Below, in pieces: positions 50,652 to 58,581 of a DNA stretch of 64,000 bases. The DNA comes from Caldilineae bacterium. GTDB lineage: Bacteria > Chloroflexota > Anaerolineae > Epilineales > Epilineaceae. Position numbers and translations under genes: made by a program. Positions within the stretch are counted from its first letter, which is position 1. Each line of letters starts with the position of its first letter. The notes beneath the pieces are model-generated. The model was not told where the DNA came from and ran no database searches. It worked only from the letters and a program-made list of their open reading frames with translations. The stretch is from assembly GCA_020634625.1 (NCBI GenBank), contig JACKBJ010000007.1, positions 74,545 to 138,544 on the forward strand. The letters run 5' to 3'.

Positions 50652-52745
50652 TCAGCCCCGGCCGAGTGCCAGCGGAAAGTACACAGTGAATCCACGCGAC
50701 TCGCTTAGAAGAAACAGACCCTCGCGCTGAGAACCAATGACAATCCCACGTGACGAGACTTCAACCGAGTTCGCACGACCACTCAACGGCCACGGGAATT
50801 CGCCGTCACGCAGTTCCTGTGGATTCAACGGATCCGAAAGATCGAACTTTCCAAGCCAAGAGAAAACAGGTTCCGGTACCCCTGTTCCTCCCATGTAGGT
50901 CGCGAAGAGAATTCCAGAGTCGATCGCCATGCCCGTTGCCTCACCAGTAAGTTTGATGCTAGATACCTCGCGAATACTCTCACTCGACAGCGCTTCGATA
51001 ACAAACACCCTGTCGCCGACTCCTATTGCAATAGTATTCTTCTCAGCGGCCATTGTCGACACTCCGGCATAAGGCAATTCCTGTTTCAATAGGAGCGGGC
51101 GATCGAAGACGCTCCAATCGACTATCCTCACTCCTTGGTTTCGGTTACCAACAAGAGCTACTTCATTTGAAACCACTAGCCCTGTTGGATAGTCTGAGTT
51201 CTCCCGCGGATAGGTCACCACTTCAGTAACTCGAGGACTGGAAATGGAGGACACGTCCAGACCGAGAAGATAGCTCTCACTTCCACCGCGGCGATTGGAG
51301 CTCGCTGCTAGCACCAGCAATTGTGCTGACCCGACGACTTCAAGATCCAAGATCGTACTGTCGGGAGGAAGTCCCAGCTGGTCGAGCTCCAGTTCGGTTG
51401 CGCCGGTGATGGCCCGATCCCCTCGCCACACGTAGACACGGTTGCTGGAGGCGCCTGCGAGCCAGTCACTCGACGCAATGACGCTCACAACGAGGGTGGG
51501 GTTGAGCAACGCGGCTGCCCCGAAACCTACCTTCTGGTCATCGACACTGACCAGTCCATTTGCACGCGATGTGACGAGTATTGACTGCGGCTGAGGCAAT
51601 ATCGAGGACACTCTTGTTAGTAGTAGCTCACGTGTGAGTTCTGCATTTGGACTGAGGTCGCGCGGGTGAAAGACACGAACATCGTAGATGCTGTCAACTA
51701 CGACGACGAAGTCGTTGTCAGCAGCCACAGCAGAAGGAGACCACCCTTGAATATCGACACTGGCTTGGACCAAGGGCTCCGAGTTCGCTCCGAGTTGAAT
51801 GCGATACGCGCGCCCACGCCCTGACCTACCTCGTGAGTCGCCGCATATTACGATCGTGCCCGAGAGGTTCTGGATAAGCCCAGACACCCCGCCGGCAAGT
51901 GGCTCCACCTCACTTAGTCGCATACTTGCAACACGCTCTGGATTCATCGGCTCGGCTACGTCTACCCACAAAAGATCACCTGTGCCAGAGCCAATGGCGG
52001 CGAGACCATCAGAGACAGCGATCTCCTGAAAGTCGGTGCCATCACTTATCGTGATTCGCCTCAGCTCGACAAGGCTGCCATCCGGTTGAAGCTCAAGTGA
52101 TTGGAGGTAGACGTTAATGAAGTCACGGCAGATCAGGTAGACTGCAGTATCTACTGACGCGACACCAGAAACTGAGAGAGTCTCTCCATCATCGGTCGGC
52201 AGATACCGATCGACCACGCGCGGTCTGCTCGCATTGGATACGTCAACGACTTGGAGACCACGCTCCTGATCTGATACCAGGACGTAGGAAAGAGTTGCCG
52301 TCGCCTTGTAGGGAGACCCAGACAACTGCATCGAACCAGACACCGAGTATGTCGACTCGGTTGCGCTGAGCACGTACAGTGTGCTTGCCTCGGTAATGGC
52401 AACGAGCGTATCTTGGACGGCCAACAAGGCCACTATTGGTGCATTTAACAAGGGGCCAAAGAGGTCGCCCCGAGCGGGACGATCACACAATTTAACCCGA
52501 GCAATCCTCGGGCCGACAGCAATGTGTGCCTCACATGAGTCAACCAGAACCGCACGTGCCTCACCGCCGAAGTGTCTGGTTGTACGGTTTGAGTCTTCGT
52601 CATGCAGGGCCGTCTCAGCATCAACCCTCTTGACACGCACCGATTCGGTTGACAGTGCTGGATCCGCCGTGCGTTGGTGAAAAGCTGCAAGTACAAGTAC
52701 GAGTGCGCTGGTGAGCCCAAGGCCAAGTCCCTGTCGAGTGTTCAC
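50652..52745 (-). CDS. Secreted LVIVD-type beta-propeller protein on the element
   Basis: A 697-residue protein from GTG 52745 (GAGGT upstream). The signal peptide (LGLTSALVLVLAAFHQRTA) is followed by many short repeats such as YVLVSDQERGLQVVDVSNASRPRVV, EIAVSDGLAAIGSGTGDLLWVDV and VALVGNRNQGVRIVDWSVFD, which match LVIVD repeats that fold as propellers. The C-terminus is FTVYFPLALGRG, similar to the tails of chromosomal secreted proteins here. GC content is clearly lower than the flanks, so it was acquired from a different genome although exported by the same kind of host. Function unknown; probably surface-exposed. Confidence 0.75.
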   Translation of the reverse strand: MNTRQGLGLGLTSALVLVLAAFHQRTADPALSTESVRVKRVDAETALHDEDSNRTTRHFGGEARAVLVDSCEAHIAVGPRIARVKLCDRPARGDLFGPLLNAPIVALLAVQDTLVAITEASTLYVLSATESTYSVSGSMQLSGSPYKATATLSYVLVSDQERGLQVVDVSNASRPRVVDRYLPTDDGETLSVSGVASVDTAVYLICRDFINVYLQSLELQPDGSLVELRRITISDGTDFQEIAVSDGLAAIGSGTGDLLWVDVAEPMNPERVASMRLSEVEPLAGGVSGLIQNLSGTIVICGDSRGRSGRGRAYRIQLGANSEPLVQASVDIQGWSPSAVAADNDFVVVVDSIYDVRVFHPRDLSPNAELTRELLLTRVSSILPQPQSILVTSRANGLVSVDDQKVGFGAAALLNPTLVVSVIASSDWLAGASSNRVYVWRGDRAITGATELELDQLGLPPDSTILDLEVVGSAQLLVLAASSNRRGGSESYLLGLDVSSISSPRVTEVVTYPRENSDYPTGLVVSNEVALVGNRNQGVRIVDWSVFDRPLLLKQELPYAGVSTMAAEKNTIAIGVGDRVFVIEALSSESIREVSSIKLTGEATGMAIDSGILFATYMGGTGVPEPVFSWLGKFDLSDPLNPQELRDGEFPWPLSGRANSVEVSSRGIVIGSQREGLFLLSESRGFTVYFPLALGRG

Positions 52746-53035
52746 TTGCTGACCTCTTGTAACAGGCCCGACGCCGCGACACTCGCGATGTCACTTCTCG
52801 ATCGGACCGCAACCATCTAGTCGTCTGTGAAGTGCGTGGCACAGCGAGGAAGTGCATTCCAATGCACGTCGCGAGGATAGCCGAGGAAGTGCACACGCGT
52901 CAAGTCGACTTGTGGTATGTAACTTCGGCTTTCCAATTCGCTCCAGTACACGCACACAACTGACTGATCACAGCGAGGACCCTCGGGGCGCTACAGCAGC
53001 CCCGAGAGTCTCGGCTCCAAACACTACTGGTGCAG
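52746..53035. other. 290-nt gap between two secreted-protein genes
   Basis: No gene seen. On the minus strand TGTTACAAG just before the GTG at 52745 could be a -10 for the propeller gene. Otherwise nothing recognisable; several short repeats of GAAGTGC (about 52830-52890). Confidence 0.3.
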
Positions 53036-53764
53036 CTATGGCGCCGAATAGCGCACGAGATAGGTGCTGAATCGGCAGTAGAGATTCTGGTTCTTCTGAG
53101 TCGCGTAGGTGTAGGGTGTGGCGGCAGTGCCACAGCTGTTTTCGTCTACTGCATCGAGATTAGAGTTTTCGGACGTTGCATAGCCTTGGCTTCCAACCCA
53201 GCACTTTTCGGTGTCTCCATCCTTGTATCTGCGGACGTCGAAAGTGTAACGCACCCAATCGATACAAGTGTTGCCGTTGTGACTGCTTGTGTGCTGGCTC
53301 GGTCCGTCCGGAGTGTACCCATCACAGAGTGTCACGGTGCTGGTGTGATAGCGGATGTTGGGATGGCTATTGGTGCCCGTTTCGGTGCCTGCAGAGCCGA
53401 TGTCTACGTACTCTGATGTCGTGCTTGTGGAGCCGCTCTTCCAGTACGCGATGAATCGGAATGGCTGGAACTCACCTGAAGCTTCCTGCCACACCAACTT
53501 GCTTCGCGTCGCTGGTTCATGGGGCAGCACGTCCACTGACTGCCACACCAGATCGGTGGTCCCCCACGGGTCGGATCCGCCATAGTTGGTGCATGTGATA
53601 AATTCAACGCAGGCTGAATCTCTGCAACTACTTCCGTCGATAGTGTCCCCCGATGCACCTTGAGCACCAGCAGTGCTCGTTGGCGTCAGGCCAAGCGCAA
53701 TGCCAAGCAGGAACGAACTGAGTACGAGGAACAGCCGGGTGGGTCTAGACTCGAGCTTGCACAT
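53036..53764 (-). CDS. Secreted cysteine-containing protein, unknown
   Basis: A 242-residue protein from ATG 53764, chosen because GGAGG is 5 nt upstream; a GTG 12 nt earlier would place the Shine-Dalgarno inside the gene. The signal peptide (LFLVLSSFLLGIALGLTPTSTAGAQG) is followed by a Ser/Thr/Gly/Tyr-rich mature part with about nine cysteines (SSCRDSACVEFITC, VTLCDGY, NTCIDWV, EKCWVG, ENSCGTA, LYCRF). No family recognised. Composition is AT-richer, as for the neighbouring propeller gene, and both point left, so they may be a co-acquired cargo pair. Confidence 0.65.
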   Translation of the reverse strand: MCKLESRPTRLFLVLSSFLLGIALGLTPTSTAGAQGASGDTIDGSSCRDSACVEFITCTNYGGSDPWGTTDLVWQSVDVLPHEPATRSKLVWQEASGEFQPFRFIAYWKSGSTSTTSEYVDIGSAGTETGTNSHPNIRYHTSTVTLCDGYTPDGPSQHTSSHNGNTCIDWVRYTFDVRRYKDGDTEKCWVGSQGYATSENSNLDAVDENSCGTAATPYTYATQKNQNLYCRFSTYLVRYSAP

Positions 53765-54350
53765 GCATTCCTCCACTTCATTATGAGTGACCTGGTGGTC
53801 ACTTCGGTCCAGTTGGCGGAGTCCTATCGCGCGTATCGGTCATGATAGCGCAGCGTTGAGGCCATGCGCGCTGACTGGATAGCCTGCGTGCCGCGCAGTC
53901 GATATTAATAGGGATGAGCGCAAGAGTCATGTGCTCGAACAAGGGGGATGCCGATCTTTGGCAAGGGGCGCCATCGTACCCATCGGCACACGCAGTCCAT
54001 GCAACAAGTGCTGTTGCCGCTGCACCACTACGCCACAACAAGATTTGCGATATGTCTGATGTTGGCTCGAAACACTGGACCTTTCGTGAAGTCACTTGCA
54101 GTCGAGCGTCACACCACACTGGTGCCGCGTTAGCTCGGACCGGAGTCGAAGCTATTCGCACTATACAGAAATTGTCTGAGGCATGTCAATAGCTCGACGA
54201 ATCCCGTGGGGTGAGCGCTGGTTTCAATCCCAAGCCGGAAGTGACCCACGCAAAGACTACCCGCATCCCGGAGCACGTCGCAAGTGACATTCGAAAGTAA
54301 CGCATGAGACCCTGGTATCACACCAGGGTCTCGTTGCTCATGGTCACCCG
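53765..54350. other. 586-nt stretch without a clear gene
   Basis: No convincing coding region. A 92-codon open frame at 53914-54192 has no proper ribosome site and an irregular composition. A perfect 11-bp hairpin at 54306-54332 lies at its right end. Composition is near 50% GC, lower than the backbone. Confidence 0.5.
54306..54332. terminator. 11-bp perfect hairpin after the nuclease-membrane fusion gene
   Basis: GAGACCCTGGT (54306-54316) pairs with 54322-54332 around ATCAC; it follows the minus-strand stop at 54351 by 18 nt. Confidence 0.65.
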
Positions 54351-54764
54351 TCAACTGTGGGACAGTGCCGCACGCCCTTGCCCAACTTGCTCCCGCCAGA
54401 ACCGCTCGTAGATGATGTTGGCCACCCCCGCCAGGATCGCAATCTCGATCGCGTACCAGGCCTGGAAGTTCGCGAAGTCGGGCGGGCTCAGCCAGCCGAC
54501 CGAGTGCCCGAACAGCGCGACGGCGCCCGAGACGGCCCACGAGAACCAGCGGCCGGCGCTGATCTGGTTGCCGCCCGGCAGCGGGATCGCCGGCAGCCCG
54601 CCCAGCATCCGGCGCACTTCGGTGACCGGGATGACCAAGAGCGCCAGGCTGGTCAGCCGCAGCAGCGTCTCGATGAGGTCAAGCAGGTCGGTCGGGATCT
54701 CACCCGCGGCCTGCAGGAGCAGGACCAGGGGCGCCATCAGGTAAGTCAGCAGAACGTTCAACAT
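54351..54764 (-). CDS. Possible internal start: holin-like small membrane protein
   Basis: Within the fusion gene, ATG 54764 is preceded by AAGGAG (54773-54778) at good spacing. It would make a 137-residue protein with about four hydrophobic helices and a basic C-terminus (ERFWREQVGQG), like phage or element holin-type proteins. It may be translated independently of the nuclease part. No stop separates the two parts in the assembled sequence. Confidence 0.45.
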   Translation of the reverse strand: MLNVLLTYLMAPLVLLLQAAGEIPTDLLDLIETLLRLTSLALLVIPVTEVRRMLGGLPAIPLPGGNQISAGRWFSWAVSGAVALFGHSVGWLSPPDFANFQAWYAIEIAILAGVANIIYERFWREQVGQGRAALSHS

Positions 54765-55370
54765 CTCATCAACTCCTTGTTCAAGCCGCGCGGCGCCGGC
54801 CGGGTCGGCGCCTCGCTCGCGGAGACGCTCGGCCAGCTTGGCGAACTCGGTCGCCGCGGCTCGCGTGACCTCTTCGGTCGTTCGCTCCGACTTGAAGGCA
54901 TCCGGGTTCGAGAAGATCTCGCTGAGCCGATCGCGGCGCTCGGCGTTGAGGAGGTCGTCGAGGGTGAACCGCTCCGGCTTGTTCGCGCGGTTCAGGAACT
55001 GCGGGTGCACCTCGATCACGTCCATGTCGGAGACGACAAGCAGCGGCGGGTGCTCCAGCGAGCTCTTGTAGTTGAGCAGCTGGCTCAGGGCCTCGTCGAG
55101 GTTCTTCTTCGGGCCCTTGTACTCCCAGCCGAAGTGGCCCTTCAGCCAGACGTCTGCCCAGCCGCTGCTGCCCAGCGTCTTGCCCACACCGCGTTCGAAG
55201 GTGTACCAGTCGCCGGCCTGGTCGACGTCGGTCGGCGACGGCCAGCCAAGGACGCGGCAGAGGTCGTTGAAGTGCGACTGCGAGGCAGAGCGCTCCTTGA
55301 GCGTGGTGCCACGCCAGCGGTTGACGAACTCCTGGGCGGTGAGGGTGGGGGTGACTCGGTCGAGCTTCAC
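54351..55370 (-). CDS. MmeI-like restriction nuclease domain fused to a holin-like membrane segment
   Basis: A 339-residue protein; GTG 55370 with AGGGAG upstream. Residues 8-195 match the N-terminal part of MmeI-type restriction/methyltransferase enzymes: AQEFVNRWRGTTLKERSASQ, HFNDLCRVLG, WYTFERGVGKT, then GWADVWLKGHFGWEYKG and PPLLVVSDMDVIEVH. The nuclease residues D73-x9-E83-x-K85 are intact. The match ends at GADPAGAARLEQ, exactly before the part leading to the methyltransferase. From residue 203 a different protein begins: MLNVLLTYLMAPLVLLLQ plus further helices near 235, 270 and 310 (WYAIEIAILAGVANIIYE). AAGGAG lies 9 nt before this Met codon (54764), so the second half may once have been, or still be, its own gene. 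Confidence 0.75.
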   Translation of the reverse strand: MKLDRVTPTLTAQEFVNRWRGTTLKERSASQSHFNDLCRVLGWPSPTDVDQAGDWYTFERGVGKTLGSSGWADVWLKGHFGWEYKGPKKNLDEALSQLLNYKSSLEHPPLLVVSDMDVIEVHPQFLNRANKPERFTLDDLLNAERRDRLSEIFSNPDAFKSERTTEEVTRAAATEFAKLAERLRERGADPAGAARLEQGVDEMLNVLLTYLMAPLVLLLQAAGEIPTDLLDLIETLLRLTSLALLVIPVTEVRRMLGGLPAIPLPGGNQISAGRWFSWAVSGAVALFGHSVGWLSPPDFANFQAWYAIEIAILAGVANIIYERFWREQVGQGRAALSHS

Positions 55371-55522
55371 GGATTGTCTCCCTGGCGCGCAGCGATGCAG
55401 CGAGGGTACCCTTGCCATTCCATGGTCGTCAAGAGCCGACAGAGCACCGTAACGAATCAGTCGAGCCTGCGTCTTGGCTTGTTGGCCGGCCCTTGCCCTG
55501 CACGCCCAAGGAGGCACGCCGC

Positions 55523-56323
55523 ATGTCCCACGTCTTGACGCGCCTGCTCGTCCGCCTGGTCGCCGTCCTTGTTGTCTCCACGCTGTTTTGGACGCACGTC
55601 GACACCGCCGAGGCGGCTCGGGGCAGCAACTGGGTCGAGCTCAACAGCCTGGGCGGACCGATGTGCGATCCCGAGGTAACGATTCGCAACGTCGGCCGTG
55701 ATGCTATCAAGACGGTGTTCGTCATGTTCGATGCCCGGGACACCGGTCAGGCCCGCCCCGCCCCGTCGAAGGTGGAGTGCTCGGGCCTAATTGCCCCGGG
55801 CGGCACCTGGTCCAGCCCGAACCATGTCTGGCTGGCCGGCCAACAGCGCGCGGTGATCGTCAGCTTCACGGCCCGACAGCTCAGCGAGATCGGCGTCGAC
55901 GTCGCCACCCTGGGCTTCGACGACGTCGTGGCCGACTTCATGTGCGAGTCCCTCTTCTTCGGAGTGGTGGGTGATCGGGATGACTACGATCGTTTCGCGG
56001 CGGCCTTCCACGCTGGGGGCGACTTCGCTGGCGCGCCCCAGGATCGTGCGGCGGGCTCGCCGATCGTTGCACACCTCGACATCTCAGGCTGCGGCCCACA
56101 GGGTGTTCAAGTGGCGCCTGGTCTCGAGTTGGTGGTGCCCGAGGACGTGCTGGAGACGGCAATTGCAGCTCCGGCTAGCATCGCCGGCTTCGGCGAGCTC
56201 CGTGACGAGTCGAAGCCTCACAGCCCCTACAACCCCTATCGGACTTGCCTTGTGCTGCAGGACTCGGGCCGGGCCTATCACCCGCTGCACAACAGCCTCG
56301 TGTTCAGGGCGTCTTGCCAGTAG
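55523..56323 (+). CDS. Secreted protein, unknown function
   Basis: A 266-residue protein, ATG 55523 with AAGGAGG 9 nt upstream. The signal peptide (LLVRLVAVLVVSTLFWTHVDTAEA) is followed by a mature domain beginning NWVELNSLGGPMCDPEVTIRNVG, which looks like an immunoglobulin-type or CARDB-like beta domain. It has five or six cysteines (MCDPEV, KVECSG, DFMCES, ISGCGP, YRTCLV, RASC), likely paired in disulfides. Close to and divergent from the nuclease-fusion gene (152 nt). No family recognised. Confidence 0.7.
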   Translation: MSHVLTRLLVRLVAVLVVSTLFWTHVDTAEAARGSNWVELNSLGGPMCDPEVTIRNVGRDAIKTVFVMFDARDTGQARPAPSKVECSGLIAPGGTWSSPNHVWLAGQQRAVIVSFTARQLSEIGVDVATLGFDDVVADFMCESLFFGVVGDRDDYDRFAAAFHAGGDFAGAPQDRAAGSPIVAHLDISGCGPQGVQVAPGLELVVPEDVLETAIAAPASIAGFGELRDESKPHSPYNPYRTCLVLQDSGRAYHPLHNSLVFRASCQ

Positions 56324-56408
56324 CGGTCGACCGGGCGACCTCACCCACCTGAAATGCAAATGGGCGCTGGCCACTCCGGCCGGCGCCCTTTCGAGTTGGG
56401 TCCGCGCG

Positions 56409-56657
56409 CTACTCGACGACCTGGAACACCACCTGCTCTACCGGCGAACGCTGGAACGCGATCTTCTTGCCGACGTGATCGGCCGCGGCCAGCAGGCGTT
56501 TCTTGACCGTCTGGCGGCTCGTGCCTTCCTTGGCGACGTAGAGGCGGCCACCGGTGCCGAGGCGAGCGGAGGAGAGGAAGGCGACGTACTCATCGTGGAG
56601 CCGGCGGTTGGAGGGTTGATTCTCGAGTTGGGACTTGGTCAGGGCCTCGATGGGCAT
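56409..56657 (-). CDS. Small hypothetical protein
   Basis: An 82-residue protein with AGGAG 8 nt before ATG 56657. Sequence: a helical N-terminus (LTKSQLENQPSNRRLHDEYV), a glycine loop (ARLGTGGRLYVAKEGTS), then RQTVKKRLLAAADHVGKKIAF with helix-turn-helix-like spacing and a hydrophobic C-terminus. It might bind nucleic acid. Not recognised as any family. It is on the minus strand between two plus-strand units. Confidence 0.6.
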   Translation of the reverse strand: MPIEALTKSQLENQPSNRRLHDEYVAFLSSARLGTGGRLYVAKEGTSRQTVKKRLLAAADHVGKKIAFQRSPVEQVVFQVVE

Positions 56658-57282
56658 GGGGGTCTCCTGGGGTGGTGTGGCTGACGGGGGCCGGCGGAAT
56701 CGTAGGCCTGCGGTGGATGGCCGTCAACGCAGCCGAGGGGACGCCACGTCTGTACTGGTGGTCGCCGCTGGGTCGCAGCGCCGCTGCTTACTACTTGATG
56801 ACACCGAGCGGGGGCTGATCGCGGAGATCTACGAGGGCTGGGGGAGTGGGGAGTGGCGCTGACAAGGGTGTGCGACGGATGCTCCCGCTTCTTCGTGCGC
56901 CGAAATCATGTGTGGCCAGTCGCTGTGCTCTGGGCGACGGGCCACCTCTTCGCCGGACGGAAGGTTCGGCTCGTGGCCGGCGCCGATAAACCATGAGGGA
57001 GCTTGGGCTTGTCTCTGAGCCGGCCCCAGACGTAGCTCGGGATCATGAAGACGTCGATGGCGATGATGAGCGTGTTGAGTGGCGTGGCTCTCTCCGCAGC
57101 GGTTCGCAGGGTTGGACGGGGGGGGGGATACTGGGCGCATAGTGGTGGGCCAAGCGTCTCCCCTACTAGACCTTGTGAGCGTAGAGATGGGCGGGTGGGG
57201 CTCAGTGAATATGGAGGCTCCCAGTTTGAACTAAGTCCGGGGCGAGTAAAATATCGACACCAAAATTTTACCCGGGGGCGGA
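56658..57282. other. 625-nt stretch before the Fic gene
   Basis: No convincing gene. A short open frame at 56635-56862 ends in LLDDTERGLIAEIYEGWGSG, which might be a remnant of a degraded gene. A run of ten G (57118-57127) is present. The right end holds the Fic promoter/operator (57226-57271). Confidence 0.45.
57226..57271 (+). promoter_or_regulatory. Fic gene promoter with operator-like inverted repeat
   Basis: TTGAAC (57226-57231) and TAAAAT (57247-57252), spacer 15 nt. GTAAAAT (57246-57252) and ATTTTAC (57265-57271) form a 7-bp inverted repeat with a 12-nt gap, overlapping the -10 and the likely start of transcription. It lies 11 nt upstream of the ATG, so binding of a repressor, possibly the winged helix at the Fic C-terminus, would block transcription. 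Confidence 0.55.
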
Positions 57283-58425
57283 ATGGACATCGAGCAGTTC
57301 ACAGACAAGAAGACCGGTAGCCTCACTCGGGTCTCCTCAAGCTCCGGTGAAGTATGGGCGTTTGTTCCGGACGAACTCCCAACGGACTGGGAATTCAGCG
57401 CAGAACTGTGGCCACTTCTCGTGGATGCCATGACGGCGCTTGCCAGTTTGAGTAGCATCGGCAGGTATCTTCCAAGCGCCGAGTTGCTCAGACTGCCACT
57501 TCACTGGCACGAAGCCCAAAGGTCATCGAACCTCGAAGGCACATTTACATCGCCTGAGCAGCAAATCCTCTTTGACATAGGGCACAAGACGGAAACGAGA
57601 GACGAGGACGCTGGCGACCTCAAGGAGGTCTCAAACTACACAGATGCTTTGATGGCGAGAGAAAGAGATTTCGCAGGCCTCCCTCTCTCCCTGCGCCTAA
57701 TCAGGGGGCTGCATGCGATTCTGCTGCGTGGGGTGCGAGGAGCAAACAAGGAGCCCGGGGAGTTTCGTGGTGTGCAGGTGGGGGTTGGAAGTCCGCTTCG
57801 ATATGTCCCACCGCCGGCCACTCACCTTGAACCACTGTTGCAGAATTTTGAGCAATGCATGCACATATCCCCGCCGTATCACAAGCTCGTATGGGCGTTC
57901 ATACTGCACTATCAGATTGAAGCAATTCACCCGTTCCGCGATGGGAATGGAAGGGTCGGAAGACTGCTTCTGGCCATGCTGATTGCGGAGTGGTGCGAGC
58001 TATCAGGCCAATGGCTTTTCATGAGTGGGTTCTACTTCCGGAACAAGGAAGAGTACCATGATCGTCTACTCAAGATTAGTACTCACGGAGATTGGCGCGG
58101 GTGGATCGAGTTCAGCCTCACTGGCGTAATCGAATCGGCAAAAGATACTGATTCGCGTTGCCAGAAACTGCTGACATTGCGGGAGCAGTATCGCGAGCAA
58201 ACTGGAGAAGCTGGCGGGAGTATTCGCCTGTCTCAAATCACCGAATTGCTGTTCAAGAAGCCCGTGATAAGAATCCCGGAGATTGCCAGCTTCACTGGGA
58301 CATCCTACCCGACGGCCAAGACCGATGTTGAACGTCTTGTTAGTGCTGGGATTCTCGTGGAGATCGATCTCCCTCCTCAGAGGACGTTCGTGGCGCGGAA
58401 GCTGGTTGACATCATCTTCGCGTAG
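57283..58425 (+). CDS. Fic family protein (AMP transferase) with C-terminal winged helix
   Basis: A 380-residue protein. The Fic motif HPFRDGNGRVGR is complete at 216-227, so nucleotidyl (usually AMP) transfer to a protein hydroxyl is expected. The inhibitory helix motif S-S-N-L-E-G (81-86) lies N-terminal to the Fic core, the class II arrangement in which Glu85 blocks the active site. The C-terminus (about 310-375) is a winged helix: RIPEIASFTGTSYPTAKTDV. Base composition is lower in GC than the neighbours, and a separate promoter with inverted repeat is present, so it is an independent cargo gene. Long Fic proteins of this type are widespread; the target cannot be deduced. Confidence 0.92.
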   Translation: MDIEQFTDKKTGSLTRVSSSSGEVWAFVPDELPTDWEFSAELWPLLVDAMTALASLSSIGRYLPSAELLRLPLHWHEAQRSSNLEGTFTSPEQQILFDIGHKTETRDEDAGDLKEVSNYTDALMARERDFAGLPLSLRLIRGLHAILLRGVRGANKEPGEFRGVQVGVGSPLRYVPPPATHLEPLLQNFEQCMHISPPYHKLVWAFILHYQIEAIHPFRDGNGRVGRLLLAMLIAEWCELSGQWLFMSGFYFRNKEEYHDRLLKISTHGDWRGWIEFSLTGVIESAKDTDSRCQKLLTLREQYREQTGEAGGSIRLSQITELLFKKPVIRIPEIASFTGTSYPTAKTDVERLVSAGILVEIDLPPQRTFVARKLVDIIFA

Positions 58426-58458
58426 CGATGTCTACGCCCCGGTCGAGTTCTTAATCTC

Positions 58459-58513
58459 GTGCTATCCTGACCCGGAATAGCACAACGCCCGCCGGAGCCT
58501 GCGAGCTGGGCGG
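58459..58513 (+). promoter_or_regulatory. Inverted repeat and promoter before the integrase gene
   Basis: GTGCTAT (58459-58465) and ATAGCAC (58477-58483) form a 7-bp inverted repeat that includes the extended -10 TGCTATCCT (TATCCT 58463-58468). An imperfect second hairpin (CGCCC 58486-58490 / GGGCG 58508-58512) follows. They may both end the Fic transcript and control integrase expression. Confidence 0.45.
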
Positions 58514-58581
58514 ACGTCGTGCGAGGAATCGTAGCCGGCCCATCGTAGCAGCGGCCGGCGCCAGGCGCAACGGGGGCGGGC

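Noticed and set aside
53914..54192. 92-codon open frame in the AT-rich gap
   Set aside because: No proper ribosome site, no recognisable pattern, composition like noncoding sequence.
56635..56862. 75-codon open frame before the Fic gene
   Set aside because: Overlaps the start of the convincing small minus-strand gene; only its last 30 codons look protein-like, possibly a remnant.
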